Shown here piece after piece: positions 15,529-25,427 of a stretch of 64,000 bases of DNA (position 1 is the stretch's first letter; every line of letters begins with the position of its first letter). The stretch comes from Kofleriaceae bacterium. GTDB lineage: Bacteria; Myxococcota_A; Polyangia; Haliangiales; Haliangiaceae. Position numbers and translations under genes: made by a program. The notes below the pieces were generated by a model that ran no database searches, was not told the origin of the DNA, and saw nothing but the letters and a program-made list of their open reading frames with translations. The DNA lies in contig JANXOP010000273.1 in NCBI GenBank assembly GCA_025357755.1, forward strand, positions 62,001 through 126,000. The letters are read 5' to 3'.

Positions 15529-18500
15529 CCGCGATCACCCGTCTCGATCACAGCGAGCTCTCGTCTTGGTTGAGCCGAGAGACCCAGACGATCGATCGCA
15601 GCCTGCGCGAAGCCGTCCGTTCCGAAGCGTTCGGCATGCTGCAGCTCGGCCTCGAGCAGCACGTCGCGCTCAACGTGCTCACCCAGCTCGCGCTGCTCGA
15701 TGATTGCCTGCGCGTCGCGCACCAAGCCATCGAGGCAGACGGTGCGATCGAGGCGATCGAGCTCGAGCGCGTCAGCGATCTCGTCACGCTCGCGGCGCCG
15801 CGATTTGCGGCGGCCTTGCCGGCCTATGCAACGTTCGCGACGAACGTCGAGGTCGGTGCGTTCCTACGCTTCCATCGCCAGGATGCCGGTCCGTACGGCT
15901 ACAAATCGCCGCGCCCGTGGAGTGGCCTCGAGCTCGTTCGACACGTCGACAAGCACACGCGCAACTCCTCGCCGCTCCGCGATCACGAACGCATGCTCGC
16001 GCGCGTGATGGACCACGTGTTCGCGGGCCGCGAGACCGAGCCCGAGCGCGAGGCGCGCCGCAAGCTGCGGGCGATGTTCGAGCGCCAGACCGTCATGGGC
16101 CTCGATCCGCGCGCGCTCGCCTTCTGTCGCGCGGATGGGCCGGAGGTCTTCGCCTCGGTCGCGCACGGCTCGCAGTTTCACGCGCGCGATCCGTACGACG
16201 TCAAATCGATCCACGCGGAGGCGCGCGAGACCTTCCATCGCCAGGTCGAGCGCGCGGCGACGCCCGATAACTACCAGCACGGTCACGGCCGCACGCTCCT
16301 CATCCTCGGCGAGTCCGGGGCGGGCAAGACCCATCTCTTGCGCGCCCTGCGCACGCAGGTCCACGAGAGTCGGCTCGGCTACGTCGGCTATCTGCAGATG
16401 ACCTCGGAGGTCGGCGATTACTCGCGCTACGTCCTGCGCAGCCTGATCGATTCGATGGAGCGCCCGTACGATGCGCCCGCGCTCTCCGAATCCGCGCTGA
16501 TGTACCTGTCCGATGGTCTGATCGATCATCGCGTTCAAGTCCCGCGCGAGGAAGTCGAGCGCCTCCGCAACACGGAGCTCGGCGAGGACGAGCTGGTCAC
16601 CGTCGTCGGCACGATGGTCGACCGCGTCTTGCGCACCGAGGGCCTCGAGGATCTCGAGTCCGACATGCTGCACGCGTTGCTGTTGCTGCAGCGGCGCGAT
16701 CCGGCGCTCCAGCGGCGCGTCGTCAAATACCTGCGCTGCGAATCGCTCAACGCACACGATCGCAAGCTGCTCGGCGGGCTCGCCTCGCGCGACCAGCCCG
16801 AGGACCCGCTCCGCACCATCAGGCACCTCGCGCACATCCAGTTCGAGCTCCAGACCGCCGCGCTCGTGATCATGGTCGATCAGATCGAAGAGACCATTCC
16901 CGATGGTCAGACCGTCACGCGGCTCCAGCAGGCCTTCGATAGCCTCCGCGCGATCGCCGACGCGGTGCCCTCGGCGGTCGTCGTGATCTCGTGCCTCGAC
17001 GACGTCTACACGGTCGTGCGCCCGAAGCTCTCGAAGTCGCTCGTCGATCGGCTCGAGAGCGATCCGGGCATCTTGCGCCTCACGAGCCAGCGCCAGATCG
17101 ACGAGGTGGAGCAGATGCTGGTGACGCGCCTCGAGCACCTGTACTCCGAGCTCGACGTGCCGTGGCGCGAGGACGATCCGATCTATCCGTTCACCGCGGC
17201 GCAGATCGAAGCGGTCAGTAAGTTCCGCGCGCGCGATTGCCTCGCGAAGTTCCGCGAGTTCCACGCGGCCTGCATCGCCGCGGGCGAGATCGTCGCGATG
17301 CCCGAGACCGCGCGGACCAAGACGATCGAGGCGCCCGGCCTCGCCGACGAGGCACGCTTCGATCGCGCCTGGAACGACGCCCGCACCAAGCAGCTCGCCC
17401 TGCCCGAAACCGACGAGGGCGTGTTCGCACTCGTCGAGCGCGCGATCAAGCTGGCAGCGGGTGACAGCCGCATCGAGCTGCGCGCGAAGCCCGGCAAGCT
17501 CGAGCTCTTGATCGAAGGCCCGGCCCTCGGCAAGCGCATGATCGCGCTGTGCAACAAGAGCGCGCAGGGAGGCCACCTCGGCAAGCAATTCGCCGCACTC
17601 AAGGCGCTCGCCGCGACCGGCACGAAGCCGTTCGCGCTGCGCAACTCCGATTTTCAGTTCAAGCCGAAGACCGCGATCGCGACGCAGGTCGGCGAGCTGA
17701 TCGCGGCCGGTGGGCGCACGGTCGTCCTGAGCGAGACGGATCTGCGCTCGGTGCTCGCGTTCGAGCAACTCTCGGAGGTCCCCGGGTTCGCGCAGTGGCG
17801 CGAGCAGACGCGGCCGCTGCAGACCGTCTCGTTCATTCGCGACATCCTGGAGATCGAGCAGGTCGTAGTGCCGGTGGCGGCGGCGCCCGCGGTGGTGCTT
17901 ATCGCGCCTGCGCCGAAGCGCAACACGCAACCGATCGCGATCGTCGATCCGGCGCAGCTACGGATCGGGGTCTCGACCTCGCTGCGCGCCGAGCCGCAGT
18001 TCCTCAGCCTCGAGCAGGTGAAATCGCACGTCACGTTCATCGGCGGCACGGGCAGCGGCAAGACCACCGCGGCGCTGAACGTGATCGAGCAGCTACTCGA
18101 GCGCGGTGTCTCGGCGCTGCTGCTCGATCGCAAAGGCGACCTCGCGCGGTATGCGAGCGAGGCGTGGTGGCGCGAGGACCCGCGTCGCGCGGCGCTGCGC
18201 CAGCAGATCGACATCGAGCTCTACACGCCCGGCAACAGTGCGGGCCGTCCGTTGCGCTTGCCGTTGATCCCGTCGCTCGTCGATACGAGTGCGCAGGAGC
18301 GAACGCAGGTCGCGCAGTTCGCGGCGAACGGGCTCGGCGCGATGATGGGCTACGGCGCGAGCTCGAACGACAAGAGCAAGCTCTCGGTCCTGCAGGTCGC
18401 GATCGGCCTCCACACCGAGGAGCGAGATGTCACGCTCGACCTGCTGCTCGACACGATCGACCGCCCGGATCCGGAGCTCCTCCAGAAGGTCGGCGCGTTG

Positions 18501-19139
18501 CAACGCCACTTCGCGACGCTCTCCGAGAACCTCCAGGCATTGCGCATCCAGCGCGGCTCCTTGCTGGCGGGCGATGGCCCGATGCTCGATGTCGCGAGCC
18601 TCCTGCCGGTCGGTGGCAAGCCCAAGCTCTCCATCGTCAACACGGCCGCGCTCTCGGACGTACCGATGCTCCAGTTCTGGGTCTCGCGCTTGCTGATCGA
18701 GCTCTCGCGGCTGGCGCGCAAGCGGCCGAGCAAGACGCTGCAGGGCGTCGCATTCTTCGACGAGGCCGACGCCTACGTGCCGGCGATCGGCGCGCCACCG
18801 ACGAAGGAGCCGATGTTCGATCTGCTCCGCCGCGCGCGGTCGGGTGGATTGGGCGTGTTGCTCGCCACGCAGAATCCGGGCGACTTCGACTACAAGGCGC
18901 GAGACAATATCGCGACGTGGCTGGTGGGCAAGGTCGCGCAGACGCGAGCGATCGAGAAGATGAGAAATCTGATCGGCGCATATCCGAACGTCGGTCCGCG
19001 GTTGGCGAATCAGCCGACCGGGCATTTCTTCGTGCTGGCGGATTCGAAGGCGATCGAGGTGAAGAGCGACCGCTCGATGATGCAGACGGAGCAGCTGTCG
19101 GAGAGTGAAGTGTTGGAGCTCGCGCGGACGACAACCTGA
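15525..19139 (+). CDS. TerB-like / AAA / HerA-like dual-P-loop ATPase
   Basis: The 1204-residue product carries, in order, a TerB-like helical region (about 45-105, motif AIEADGAIEAIELERVSDL) and a first P-loop ATPase with GESGAGKT at 262-269 and a hydrophobic LVIMVDQ Walker B at 447-453. A linker region (about 560-800) follows. The second ATPase is HerA/FtsK-like, with GGTGSGKTT at 840-848, LLLDRKGDL just after it, FFDEAD at 1077-1082, LLRRARSGGLGVLLATQNP and a terminal FFVLADS strand. HerA-type enzymes are hexameric DNA translocases that usually work with a nuclease; here the nuclease is encoded in the same operon. The first ATPase may act as a switch or loader. I know of no named defence system with this composition. 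Confidence 0.85.
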   Translation: MTAITRLDHSELSSWLSRETQTIDRSLREAVRSEAFGMLQLGLEQHVALNVLTQLALLDDCLRVAHQAIEADGAIEAIELERVSDLVTLAAPRFAAALPAYATFATNVEVGAFLRFHRQDAGPYGYKSPRPWSGLELVRHVDKHTRNSSPLRDHERMLARVMDHVFAGRETEPEREARRKLRAMFERQTVMGLDPRALAFCRADGPEVFASVAHGSQFHARDPYDVKSIHAEARETFHRQVERAATPDNYQHGHGRTLLILGESGAGKTHLLRALRTQVHESRLGYVGYLQMTSEVGDYSRYVLRSLIDSMERPYDAPALSESALMYLSDGLIDHRVQVPREEVERLRNTELGEDELVTVVGTMVDRVLRTEGLEDLESDMLHALLLLQRRDPALQRRVVKYLRCESLNAHDRKLLGGLASRDQPEDPLRTIRHLAHIQFELQTAALVIMVDQIEETIPDGQTVTRLQQAFDSLRAIADAVPSAVVVISCLDDVYTVVRPKLSKSLVDRLESDPGILRLTSQRQIDEVEQMLVTRLEHLYSELDVPWREDDPIYPFTAAQIEAVSKFRARDCLAKFREFHAACIAAGEIVAMPETARTKTIEAPGLADEARFDRAWNDARTKQLALPETDEGVFALVERAIKLAAGDSRIELRAKPGKLELLIEGPALGKRMIALCNKSAQGGHLGKQFAALKALAATGTKPFALRNSDFQFKPKTAIATQVGELIAAGGRTVVLSETDLRSVLAFEQLSEVPGFAQWREQTRPLQTVSFIRDILEIEQVVVPVAAAPAVVLIAPAPKRNTQPIAIVDPAQLRIGVSTSLRAEPQFLSLEQVKSHVTFIGGTGSGKTTAALNVIEQLLERGVSALLLDRKGDLARYASEAWWREDPRRAALRQQIDIELYTPGNSAGRPLRLPLIPSLVDTSAQERTQVAQFAANGLGAMMGYGASSNDKSKLSVLQVAIGLHTEERDVTLDLLLDTIDRPDPELLQKVGALQRHFATLSENLQALRIQRGSLLAGDGPMLDVASLLPVGGKPKLSIVNTAALSDVPMLQFWVSRLLIELSRLARKRPSKTLQGVAFFDEADAYVPAIGAPPTKEPMFDLLRRARSGGLGVLLATQNPGDFDYKARDNIATWLVGKVAQTRAIEKMRNLIGAYPNVGPRLANQPTGHFFVLADSKAIEVKSDRSMMQTEQLSESEVLELARTTT

Positions 19140-19318
19140 AGCGGTTCAAACAGGACCCCGCAGATACCCGATGCCGATTGCAGACCGTGCGAGTCTCGAG
19201 AAACGAGAGCTTGCCGCGCACGACGCGAGCGGTGTGTAAGACGCCTCGGCAGCTTCATTTGGTCGGCGCGATGGCACGGTCCGGAGAACTCGCGAAACCA
19301 GTCGTACTGTAGGGATCC

Positions 19319-22300
19319 ATGGCTCGACGAACAGGCGATCAGCTCGCCGAAGGCTTGTACGAGGACCTGCTGACCGAGGTGCTCTCGGGGCAGCTGGCTA
19401 CCTCACCCTTCGAGAAGGTCACGGCGCCTGTCGTCGACATTGATCTACCGGTGGTACTCGCGCGGCACTTTCGCGACGAGATCGAACGTGCAGTCCGAAG
19501 CTTGCCAGCCGTGGAACGAGCTAAACGTGCACGCGAGCTCAGTGCCTCGGTGATCGAGCACCTCGCGGGGCTCGTCGACATCGAGACCGGCGCACAGATT
19601 CGCGGGCAGTTACCGACCGATCCGCTGCAGCGCTTGCTCGCCTTACATCGCGGCGCGGTCCCAGAGCGGCCGAGCACACCACTCTCGATGTCGACGCTCC
19701 TCACGCGCAACCGCGCGGAGCCGGCACTCGGTCACGAGCTCGCGCGTGAGATTGCTACCGCTGATCGGATCGACGCGATCATCGCGTTCGTGACGATTGG
19801 TGGCGTGCGCACGATCAGCGACTCGTTACAGCACTTCTCGCGCCGCGAAGGATCGCGGTTTCGGCTACTGACGACCACGTTTACCGGGACGACCGAAGTA
19901 GCCGCGATCGAGAGCCTCGCACGCCTCCCGCGGGCGGATGTTCGAATCTCATACGACACCCGTCGAACGCGGCTGCATGCGAAGGCGTGGCTGTTTCATC
20001 GTGATTCGGGACTCAGCACCGCGTACGTGGGCTCGGCGAACCTGACCTCGACCGCACTCGGTGCGGGTCAGGAGTGGATGGTGAAGATCGCAGCGGCCGA
20101 CTTGCCGCACGTGATCGAGAAGTTCAGCGGCACCTTCAACACACTCTGGGAGGATCCCGAGTTCGAGCGATACTCGCCCGACATCGCCGGTCACAAGGAG
20201 AAGCTTGCGTCTGCACTACTGCCCGAGACCGCTGCGAACAGTACCGACGAAGCGTTCCTCGTCGCGCTGCGCGCACTTCCGTTCCAAGAGGAGATCCTCG
20301 ACAAGCTCGAAGCTGAGCGCGCGATTCATGGGCGGTTTCGGAACCTCGTCGTCGCTGCGACTGGGACAGGCAAGACCGTCATCGCCGCTTTGGACTACGC
20401 GCGGCAATTCGCCAAGAGCGGCGTCGCGCCACGCTTGCTGTTTCTTGCCCATCGACGAGAACTGCTCGATCAGGCGCGTCGAACGTTCAGGTTTGCGCTT
20501 CAGGACGCTTCGTTCGGTGAGCTGCTCGTCGATGGGGACCGGCCGAAACGCTGGGACCATATCTTCGCCAGCGTGCAGAGCGTTGGTGACGTGATCGAGC
20601 GCCTCGGCCCCGAGTATTTCCGTCACGTCGTGGTCGATGAATGTCACCACATGCCGGCGAAGTCGTATCAGGATGTTGTCCCTCGCTTGCGACCGGCGAT
20701 CTTGGTCGGGCTCACGGCAACGCCGGAGCGAAGTGATCACCAGTCGCTGCTGCCGGACTTCGATGGTCACGTCGCGGCGGAGCTACGCCTGTGGCACGCG
20801 CTCGATGATCAGCTGCTTGTTCCATTCGAGTACTACGGCATCAGTGACGGCGTCGATCTGCGCAAGATCCGCTGGAGCCGAACCGGCTACGACGCCGGTG
20901 TGCTCGGTGAGCTCTATACCGGCCACACCGCTCGCGCTGACCTGATTCTTGCGCAGCTCGCGCGGCGGGTCGGCAGTCTAAGGGCGCTGCGCGCGATCGG
21001 TTTTTGCGTCAACATCGAGCACGCAGAGTTCATGGCGCGGCACTTCACGGCCGCTGGGATTCCTGCGCGTGCCGTCCACGGCAAGAGCCCCGATCGCGAT
21101 GAAGCGCCCGCGCTGTTACGCGATCGCACGGTCAACGTGTTGTTCACGTGCGACCTCTATAACGAGGGCGTCGACCTGCCCTACCTGGATACGCTGCTCC
21201 TGCTTCGCCCGACCCAGAGCGCGACGCTATTCCTCCAGCAACTCGGTCGCGGGTTACGACATTCGCCGGGGAAGGCTAGCTGTCTTGTTCTCGACTTTAT
21301 CGGTCAGCATCGCGACGAGTTCCGGTTCGACGCGACGATCGCGGCGATCACTGGTATTCCGCGGGCGGCGTTGCGCAAGGCGGTTGAGGAAGGCTTCCCT
21401 TACCTTCCGAGCGGTTGTTCGTTTCAACTCGATGCGGTCGCGCGTGAAGAGATCCTTCGTTCGCTGCGCGCGGTCCTCGGCGGTGCGAAGCGGTTGATGG
21501 GCGAGATTCGCGAGATCACCGCCGCTAGTGGCAAGCCAACGCTGGCGACATTCCTCGAACAGACCGGGCGAGGTCTGGAAGACGTCTACGATGCGGGTGG
21601 CTGGTCGACGCTACAGCGTCACGCAGGAGTATCGACGCTTGCGGCGAACGAGAATGAGAAGGACGTCGACGAGTTGAGTCGGCTCCTCGGTCGGCTTCAG
21701 CATGTAGACGAGCCGGAACGCCTTCGCACGTACCGTGATGTCATCGCGGCCGCACTGGACAACCCTGCGCCACTGACCGGACGCCAGCGCTCGCAGGTGA
21801 TGATGCTCGAATCGCAGCTCTATCATCGCGGCGTACTGCGCGCGGCCGAGGCGAGTGTCGAGTACCTCGCTGGAAGGCCGAGCATCGTTCGGGAGATGGA
21901 CGAGTTGCGCGAAGTACTCGAGAACCGAGTCACCGTCGCAGAACAGGTCTACCCAGTACCCGAGTGGTCACTGGCGCTGCATCGTCACTACTCGCGGAGA
22001 GAGATCACGGCTGGGGTCGGATACGTCGAGGCTGGCGATAAGAGCTTGAACCTTCAAACCGGCATCCTTCAGCTCAAGGACCAGAAGCGCGAGCTTCTAT
22101 TCGTGACCCTCGACAAGTCGGGCAAGGGTTTCTCGCCGAGCACGCGGTATCGCGACTACGCACTGAGCCCCGAGTTCTTCCATTGGGAGACTCAGGGCAA
22201 CGCAAGCGTGACGCGCCCATCGGGCCGTCGGTATCTTGACAGCGCAACCACCGGCTGGAGCTTCTATCTGTTCGTCCGGACGGATCCCGAGGCGGCGTTC

Positions 22301-22426
22301 GCCTTCCTGGGTCCTATTCGCTACGAGCGACACGAAGGTGACCGCCCGATCGCGATCACCTGGCGCATGAACCATCCGATGAGTGCCGCGCTCTTCGAGC
22401 GCTACGCGACACTTCGACCGGGCTGA
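19319..22426 (+). CDS. PLD-nuclease / SF2 helicase / DUF3427-like protein
   Basis: 1035 residues. The N-terminal part has a phospholipase-D-type nuclease domain with RLHAKAWLFHRD (H220, K222) and AYVGSANLTSTAL, the HxK...N signature. Superfamily-2 helicase motifs follow: TGTGKT at 348-353, DECH at 440-443, LTATPER, and QQLGRGLRH as motif VI. The C-terminal third (about 800-1035) matches the DUF3427-type tail (EVYPVPEWSLALHRHYSRREI, LFVTLDKSGKGFSPSTRYRDY). Such proteins cut or remodel DNA and are often found in defence islands. At least five in-frame TTA codons stand out against the neighbouring ATPase gene, where I saw none. That suggests a separate acquisition. Confidence 0.88.
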   Translation: MARRTGDQLAEGLYEDLLTEVLSGQLATSPFEKVTAPVVDIDLPVVLARHFRDEIERAVRSLPAVERAKRARELSASVIEHLAGLVDIETGAQIRGQLPTDPLQRLLALHRGAVPERPSTPLSMSTLLTRNRAEPALGHELAREIATADRIDAIIAFVTIGGVRTISDSLQHFSRREGSRFRLLTTTFTGTTEVAAIESLARLPRADVRISYDTRRTRLHAKAWLFHRDSGLSTAYVGSANLTSTALGAGQEWMVKIAAADLPHVIEKFSGTFNTLWEDPEFERYSPDIAGHKEKLASALLPETAANSTDEAFLVALRALPFQEEILDKLEAERAIHGRFRNLVVAATGTGKTVIAALDYARQFAKSGVAPRLLFLAHRRELLDQARRTFRFALQDASFGELLVDGDRPKRWDHIFASVQSVGDVIERLGPEYFRHVVVDECHHMPAKSYQDVVPRLRPAILVGLTATPERSDHQSLLPDFDGHVAAELRLWHALDDQLLVPFEYYGISDGVDLRKIRWSRTGYDAGVLGELYTGHTARADLILAQLARRVGSLRALRAIGFCVNIEHAEFMARHFTAAGIPARAVHGKSPDRDEAPALLRDRTVNVLFTCDLYNEGVDLPYLDTLLLLRPTQSATLFLQQLGRGLRHSPGKASCLVLDFIGQHRDEFRFDATIAAITGIPRAALRKAVEEGFPYLPSGCSFQLDAVAREEILRSLRAVLGGAKRLMGEIREITAASGKPTLATFLEQTGRGLEDVYDAGGWSTLQRHAGVSTLAANENEKDVDELSRLLGRLQHVDEPERLRTYRDVIAAALDNPAPLTGRQRSQVMMLESQLYHRGVLRAAEASVEYLAGRPSIVREMDELREVLENRVTVAEQVYPVPEWSLALHRHYSRREITAGVGYVEAGDKSLNLQTGILQLKDQKRELLFVTLDKSGKGFSPSTRYRDYALSPEFFHWETQGNASVTRPSGRRYLDSATTGWSFYLFVRTDPEAAFAFLGPIRYERHEGDRPIAITWRMNHPMSAALFERYATLRPG

Positions 22427-22846
22427 TGGGACCTCTCAAGTTCTGCCACCCACATGACTTTTCAGGCTTGGTGTGCGCGAATGGAAAAGTCGCGCGGTCA
22501 ACGCTCCTTCGTGCGCGGCTTGATGACGCACCACTCACGGCGATAGCGGACCGGCTACGCATACAGAACTTCGATGCTTCGCGACGGTCGATGGCTGTCG
22601 TACCGATCGCGACCAGCGATTTGCCGCAGGTGCGCAGATCATCAACGAGTGCACGCGCAGCGAGTGACACGACCAAACAAACGTCGCAGAGCTGTGGACC
22701 ACGCAGCACAGGCGTCGACTTGATTCCTGTCCGGCAAGGCAATCTTCTTTGTTCAAGCTGGATGCGCACTTGTCTGCGTCGTCAGCGACCTGCCCCCAAG
22801 TTAGATCCTACGCAACCGAACGAGTGGCCGGCCGATACGTCGCCAC
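22427..22846. other. Intergenic stretch without a supported gene
   Basis: I see no convincing coding signal on either strand: open frames here are Arg/Ser-rich and lack start context. The sequence is less GC-rich than the flanking genes. It lies downstream of the helicase gene. Confidence 0.5.
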
Positions 22847-23227
22847 ATGAACGATGACCTCGTGTCTCTCAGGCCTCGGTGGCGACGGCGCTGGCTCCTC
22901 CTCTTGGTCCCACCTCTCCTGTTCCTCGGATCAGCGGCCGTTGGCAGCTGTCACGCATCGCACAGGATCACAGCTCGCGTCGAGAGCGCTGGATCCTGCA
23001 ACCCGCGAATCACAATCTCCACGGTAGCGAACCATCGCGTCACGTTTCTGCCTGAGGTCAGGATCACTCCGTGGGACGGGGAGGTCCCTTCCAATGTCGA
23101 AGAGGTGACGATTGACGTGTCTGGTGCGGAGCGTGACTGCAGTATGCAGTGCCAGATCACAGTCGATGGAGCGGTCACCGTCATCCGCGCTGATACACAC
23201 GGTGTGACTTGTGCGTGGAAGCGCTGA
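22847..23227 (+). CDS. Small membrane-anchored or secreted protein of unknown function
   Basis: A 126-residue product. The N-terminal RPRWRRRW basic patch and the hydrophobic stretch LLLLVPPLLFLGSAAVG (16-33) form an uncleaved anchor or signal. The mature part (about 90 residues) is strand-rich with five cysteines (SAGSCNPRITIST, AERDCSMQCQITVDG), fitting a disulphide-bonded beta protein outside the cytoplasm. No family recognised. It follows the PLD-helicase gene by 420 bp and need not be related to it. Confidence 0.58.
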   Translation: MNDDLVSLRPRWRRRWLLLLVPPLLFLGSAAVGSCHASHRITARVESAGSCNPRITISTVANHRVTFLPEVRITPWDGEVPSNVEEVTIDVSGAERDCSMQCQITVDGAVTVIRADTHGVTCAWKR

Positions 23228-23541
23228 ACCAGGATTGCCAGCTCGCCTCCGGCTTTGGCCACGCATCGCGATAGTGCGGCGTTGCGGCCTGGAGGTCGCG
23301 CTCCACGCCCATCCTTCACCGGCCGACGATCCACGTCACGTATCCCTCCGCTCCGGTCGCTGCACCGGACATGCCGAGCATGCGCGGGTCTGCAGCTGCA
23401 TCCCTCGCGACCGAGAACACCTTTTCGAGCGCATTGCTTCGGCACCATCGCGCGCGCTCTGTCGCAGAGCTCAGATGGCGTCTTTCGTAACTTAGCCGGC
23501 AACGCGTTCCGTCGAGGAACCGAGCGATCCTTCGCGTCAGG
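23228..23541. other. Intergenic stretch without a supported gene
   Basis: This lies between the ends of two convergent genes. Frames on both strands are short or Arg-rich with no recognisable domain. No T-rich terminator was found. Confidence 0.45.
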
Positions 23542-24921
23542 TCAGCGCTTCATCCGCGTGCGCGCGATACCTAGCGCCGCTCGAACGAGTTGCTCGAGAT
23601 TCAGATCGTGTGGCCCCGAGCAGGCCGCTTCCTCGACCATCTGGCGCGCTTCGGCTTTCCGAAAGCCTGCCTGGGTGAGCGCCTGCGTGGCCTCCGTCTT
23701 CATCACGACCATTTCGTAACTCGGCCGGCCCACGTGGGACGCCGGCGCCGGCACGGGTGGTTTCTGGATACGCGTCGATGGCGACGTGGACGACGTGGGC
23801 GACGCGGGCCTCTCTCCCGCTGTCATACCATTCGGCCGTTCCACGTGGGACGGAGACCGTTCGATCGACCGCGGTACGCGATCTTCGAACACGAGGTCCG
23901 GTGCACGACCCGAGATCGCGAGCAGGCCTTGATGATGCGCCGCGTGGTGTGCGAAGCAGAGCAAGGCAATATTCTCGGCCTCGTGGCCGCCACCATCGGC
24001 CTGGTGAACGATGTGATGAGCATCGATGAAGCGTGCCGATCGACAGCCGGGCACCGTGCACGCTCCGTGATCGCGTCGCCACACGTGCCGGCGAACCATC
24101 GGCGAGATGTCCTGCTTCGCGCGAGAGGGCTCGCGATCGGAGCCGATTCGCTGCGCATCGCATTCGGCGCGCTCGACATCGGCCGGAGCGATCGGAACGT
24201 TCACACCACCCGCTTGTTGCCAGCCCTGCTGACACGCCTCGCAGATCGTCGTCAGGATCTGGTGCCGAGCGCGCGAGCCATCTTCGTCGGGATTTGCACC
24301 ACCATCGATCACCGAACCGCACAGCGCCGCCACGAGCTCGTTGTCGTCCAGCCGCCGGCCGTGCTCGTCGGCGAGGATCTGCTGTGCCTGCCGGAGTAGC
24401 GCGTACGTCGCGGTCGTGACCTCGAAGCGCACCACGCGCGGCGCGAAATCTGGATTCGGCGGATCGGTCGGCAAGTCGCCGCGCCGATGCACCCCGACCA
24501 GCTCTTCGATCTGGCGCAGGTTCTTACCGCGCACGGCATCGCACCATTCGCGCTGCGTGCTCGGCGTGACCACGCGCGTGAGCTCGCGCAGCGCCGAGTA
24601 GCTCTGCTCGCCACTCTCGAGCGCCTCGGCGAGCGCCGGCATCTCACCGAGCGCGATCGCGACGCGTACGCGATCGCGCGCGGTCTTCGGCGCGTATCCG
24701 AGCACGTCTTCCATGTACGCCAGTAACGAGGGCTTGCCGAGCCTGCGCCAGATCTCGCAGCGATTCGCGAGGCAGAGCAGCGCTGCCTCCTCGACATCGA
24801 GCGCGCCGCGCTTCCTCGCGATCGTGCGCAGGCCGCGATCGATGTCCTGCCAACCCGGTACCGAGCTCGCGGCCCACACATCACCATTCGACACCACCGC
24901 GCATTCGCCATCACGCAACAT
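23542..24921 (-). CDS. HNH endonuclease with RuvA-like C-terminal domain
   Basis: Start taken at ATG 24921 (GTG 24930 adds three residues). The N-terminal helical region of about 250 residues resembles the DUF222-type scaffold that precedes many HNH nucleases. The HNH core follows: VWRRDHGACTVPGC, then FIDAHHIVHQADGG with the Asp-His-His, then NIALLCFAHHAAHH. Cysteines in CTVPGC and LLCFAH could bind a structural zinc. After a Pro/Ser-rich linker (about 350-405), the last 50 residues (EATQALTQAGFRKAEARQM, then EQLVRAAL) look like the RuvA C-terminal three-helix domain. DNA cleavage is likely; whether it serves restriction, mobility or repair is unclear. Confidence 0.85.
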   Translation of the reverse strand: MLRDGECAVVSNGDVWAASSVPGWQDIDRGLRTIARKRGALDVEEAALLCLANRCEIWRRLGKPSLLAYMEDVLGYAPKTARDRVRVAIALGEMPALAEALESGEQSYSALRELTRVVTPSTQREWCDAVRGKNLRQIEELVGVHRRGDLPTDPPNPDFAPRVVRFEVTTATYALLRQAQQILADEHGRRLDDNELVAALCGSVIDGGANPDEDGSRARHQILTTICEACQQGWQQAGGVNVPIAPADVERAECDAQRIGSDREPSRAKQDISPMVRRHVWRRDHGACTVPGCRSARFIDAHHIVHQADGGGHEAENIALLCFAHHAAHHQGLLAISGRAPDLVFEDRVPRSIERSPSHVERPNGMTAGERPASPTSSTSPSTRIQKPPVPAPASHVGRPSYEMVVMKTEATQALTQAGFRKAEARQMVEEAACSGPHDLNLEQLVRAALGIARTRMKR

Positions 24922-24930
24922 GTTCCCCAC

Positions 24931-25427
24931 ACTTTCCGACTGATTGATGGACTATATGTACCATTCGATATTTCGGATCGTTGTCGCGCGCTCTCGACGA
25001 CGAATCGCGATCTTGGCCGATGCGTTTTGATCTCGTGCGGAGAACGCGCGCAGACCCGAGCGCATCGCTTCTCGAACACCGCGAGCGCGATGTCGCGGAC
25101 ACGTGATCTGAGTGCTCCGAAAACGCGTCAAGAACAATCGAACGAATCCCGATGCAGTCCCGCCGTTTTGGTCGATCCTCGCTTGCTGCTCCGCGACGAG
25201 GTCGCACCAGTTCCTTACGGCATCCTGCTTCGCGGTCCGCTTGCTTTGCTGTCGATCTCGTCCGTCCGCGCTGCGCGATGAACGGCCGAGGGTTGGAGTC
25301 CTCATGCGTTCGAACCATTCTTGGCTCCGACTACGTCGGAGATGCTCGCTCGATCGATGACCGATAGCTGGAGGTGGCTCGAAGCAGTCGCCCACTTGCT
25401 CGGCGAGCAGAAGGCGGAGAGCTTCGT
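24931..25427. other. Intergenic stretch, possible gene remnant
   Basis: No intact gene. On the minus strand one frame (about 25000-25260) reads KQDAVRNWCDLVAEQQAR, then FVRLFLTRFRSTQIT, with a natural-looking composition but no start or domain. It may be a decayed 3' part of an older gene. Near 24935-25000 an AT-richer sequence would be the promoter for the HNH gene. Confidence 0.4.

Noticed and set aside
15864..17930. A 688-codon minus-strand open frame within the ATPase gene
   Set aside because: It is a shadow frame in high-GC DNA, rich in Arg, Leu and Asp, with no domain; the plus-strand ATPase is clearly real.
22426..22857. A plus-strand open frame after the helicase gene
   Set aside because: No motif, no ribosome-binding site, and composition unlike neighbouring proteins.
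25280..25330. A tRNA T-arm on the minus strand (GGTTCGAACGC)
   Set aside because: The flanking bases cannot form a 5-bp T-stem and there is no acceptor, D or anticodon arm around it.
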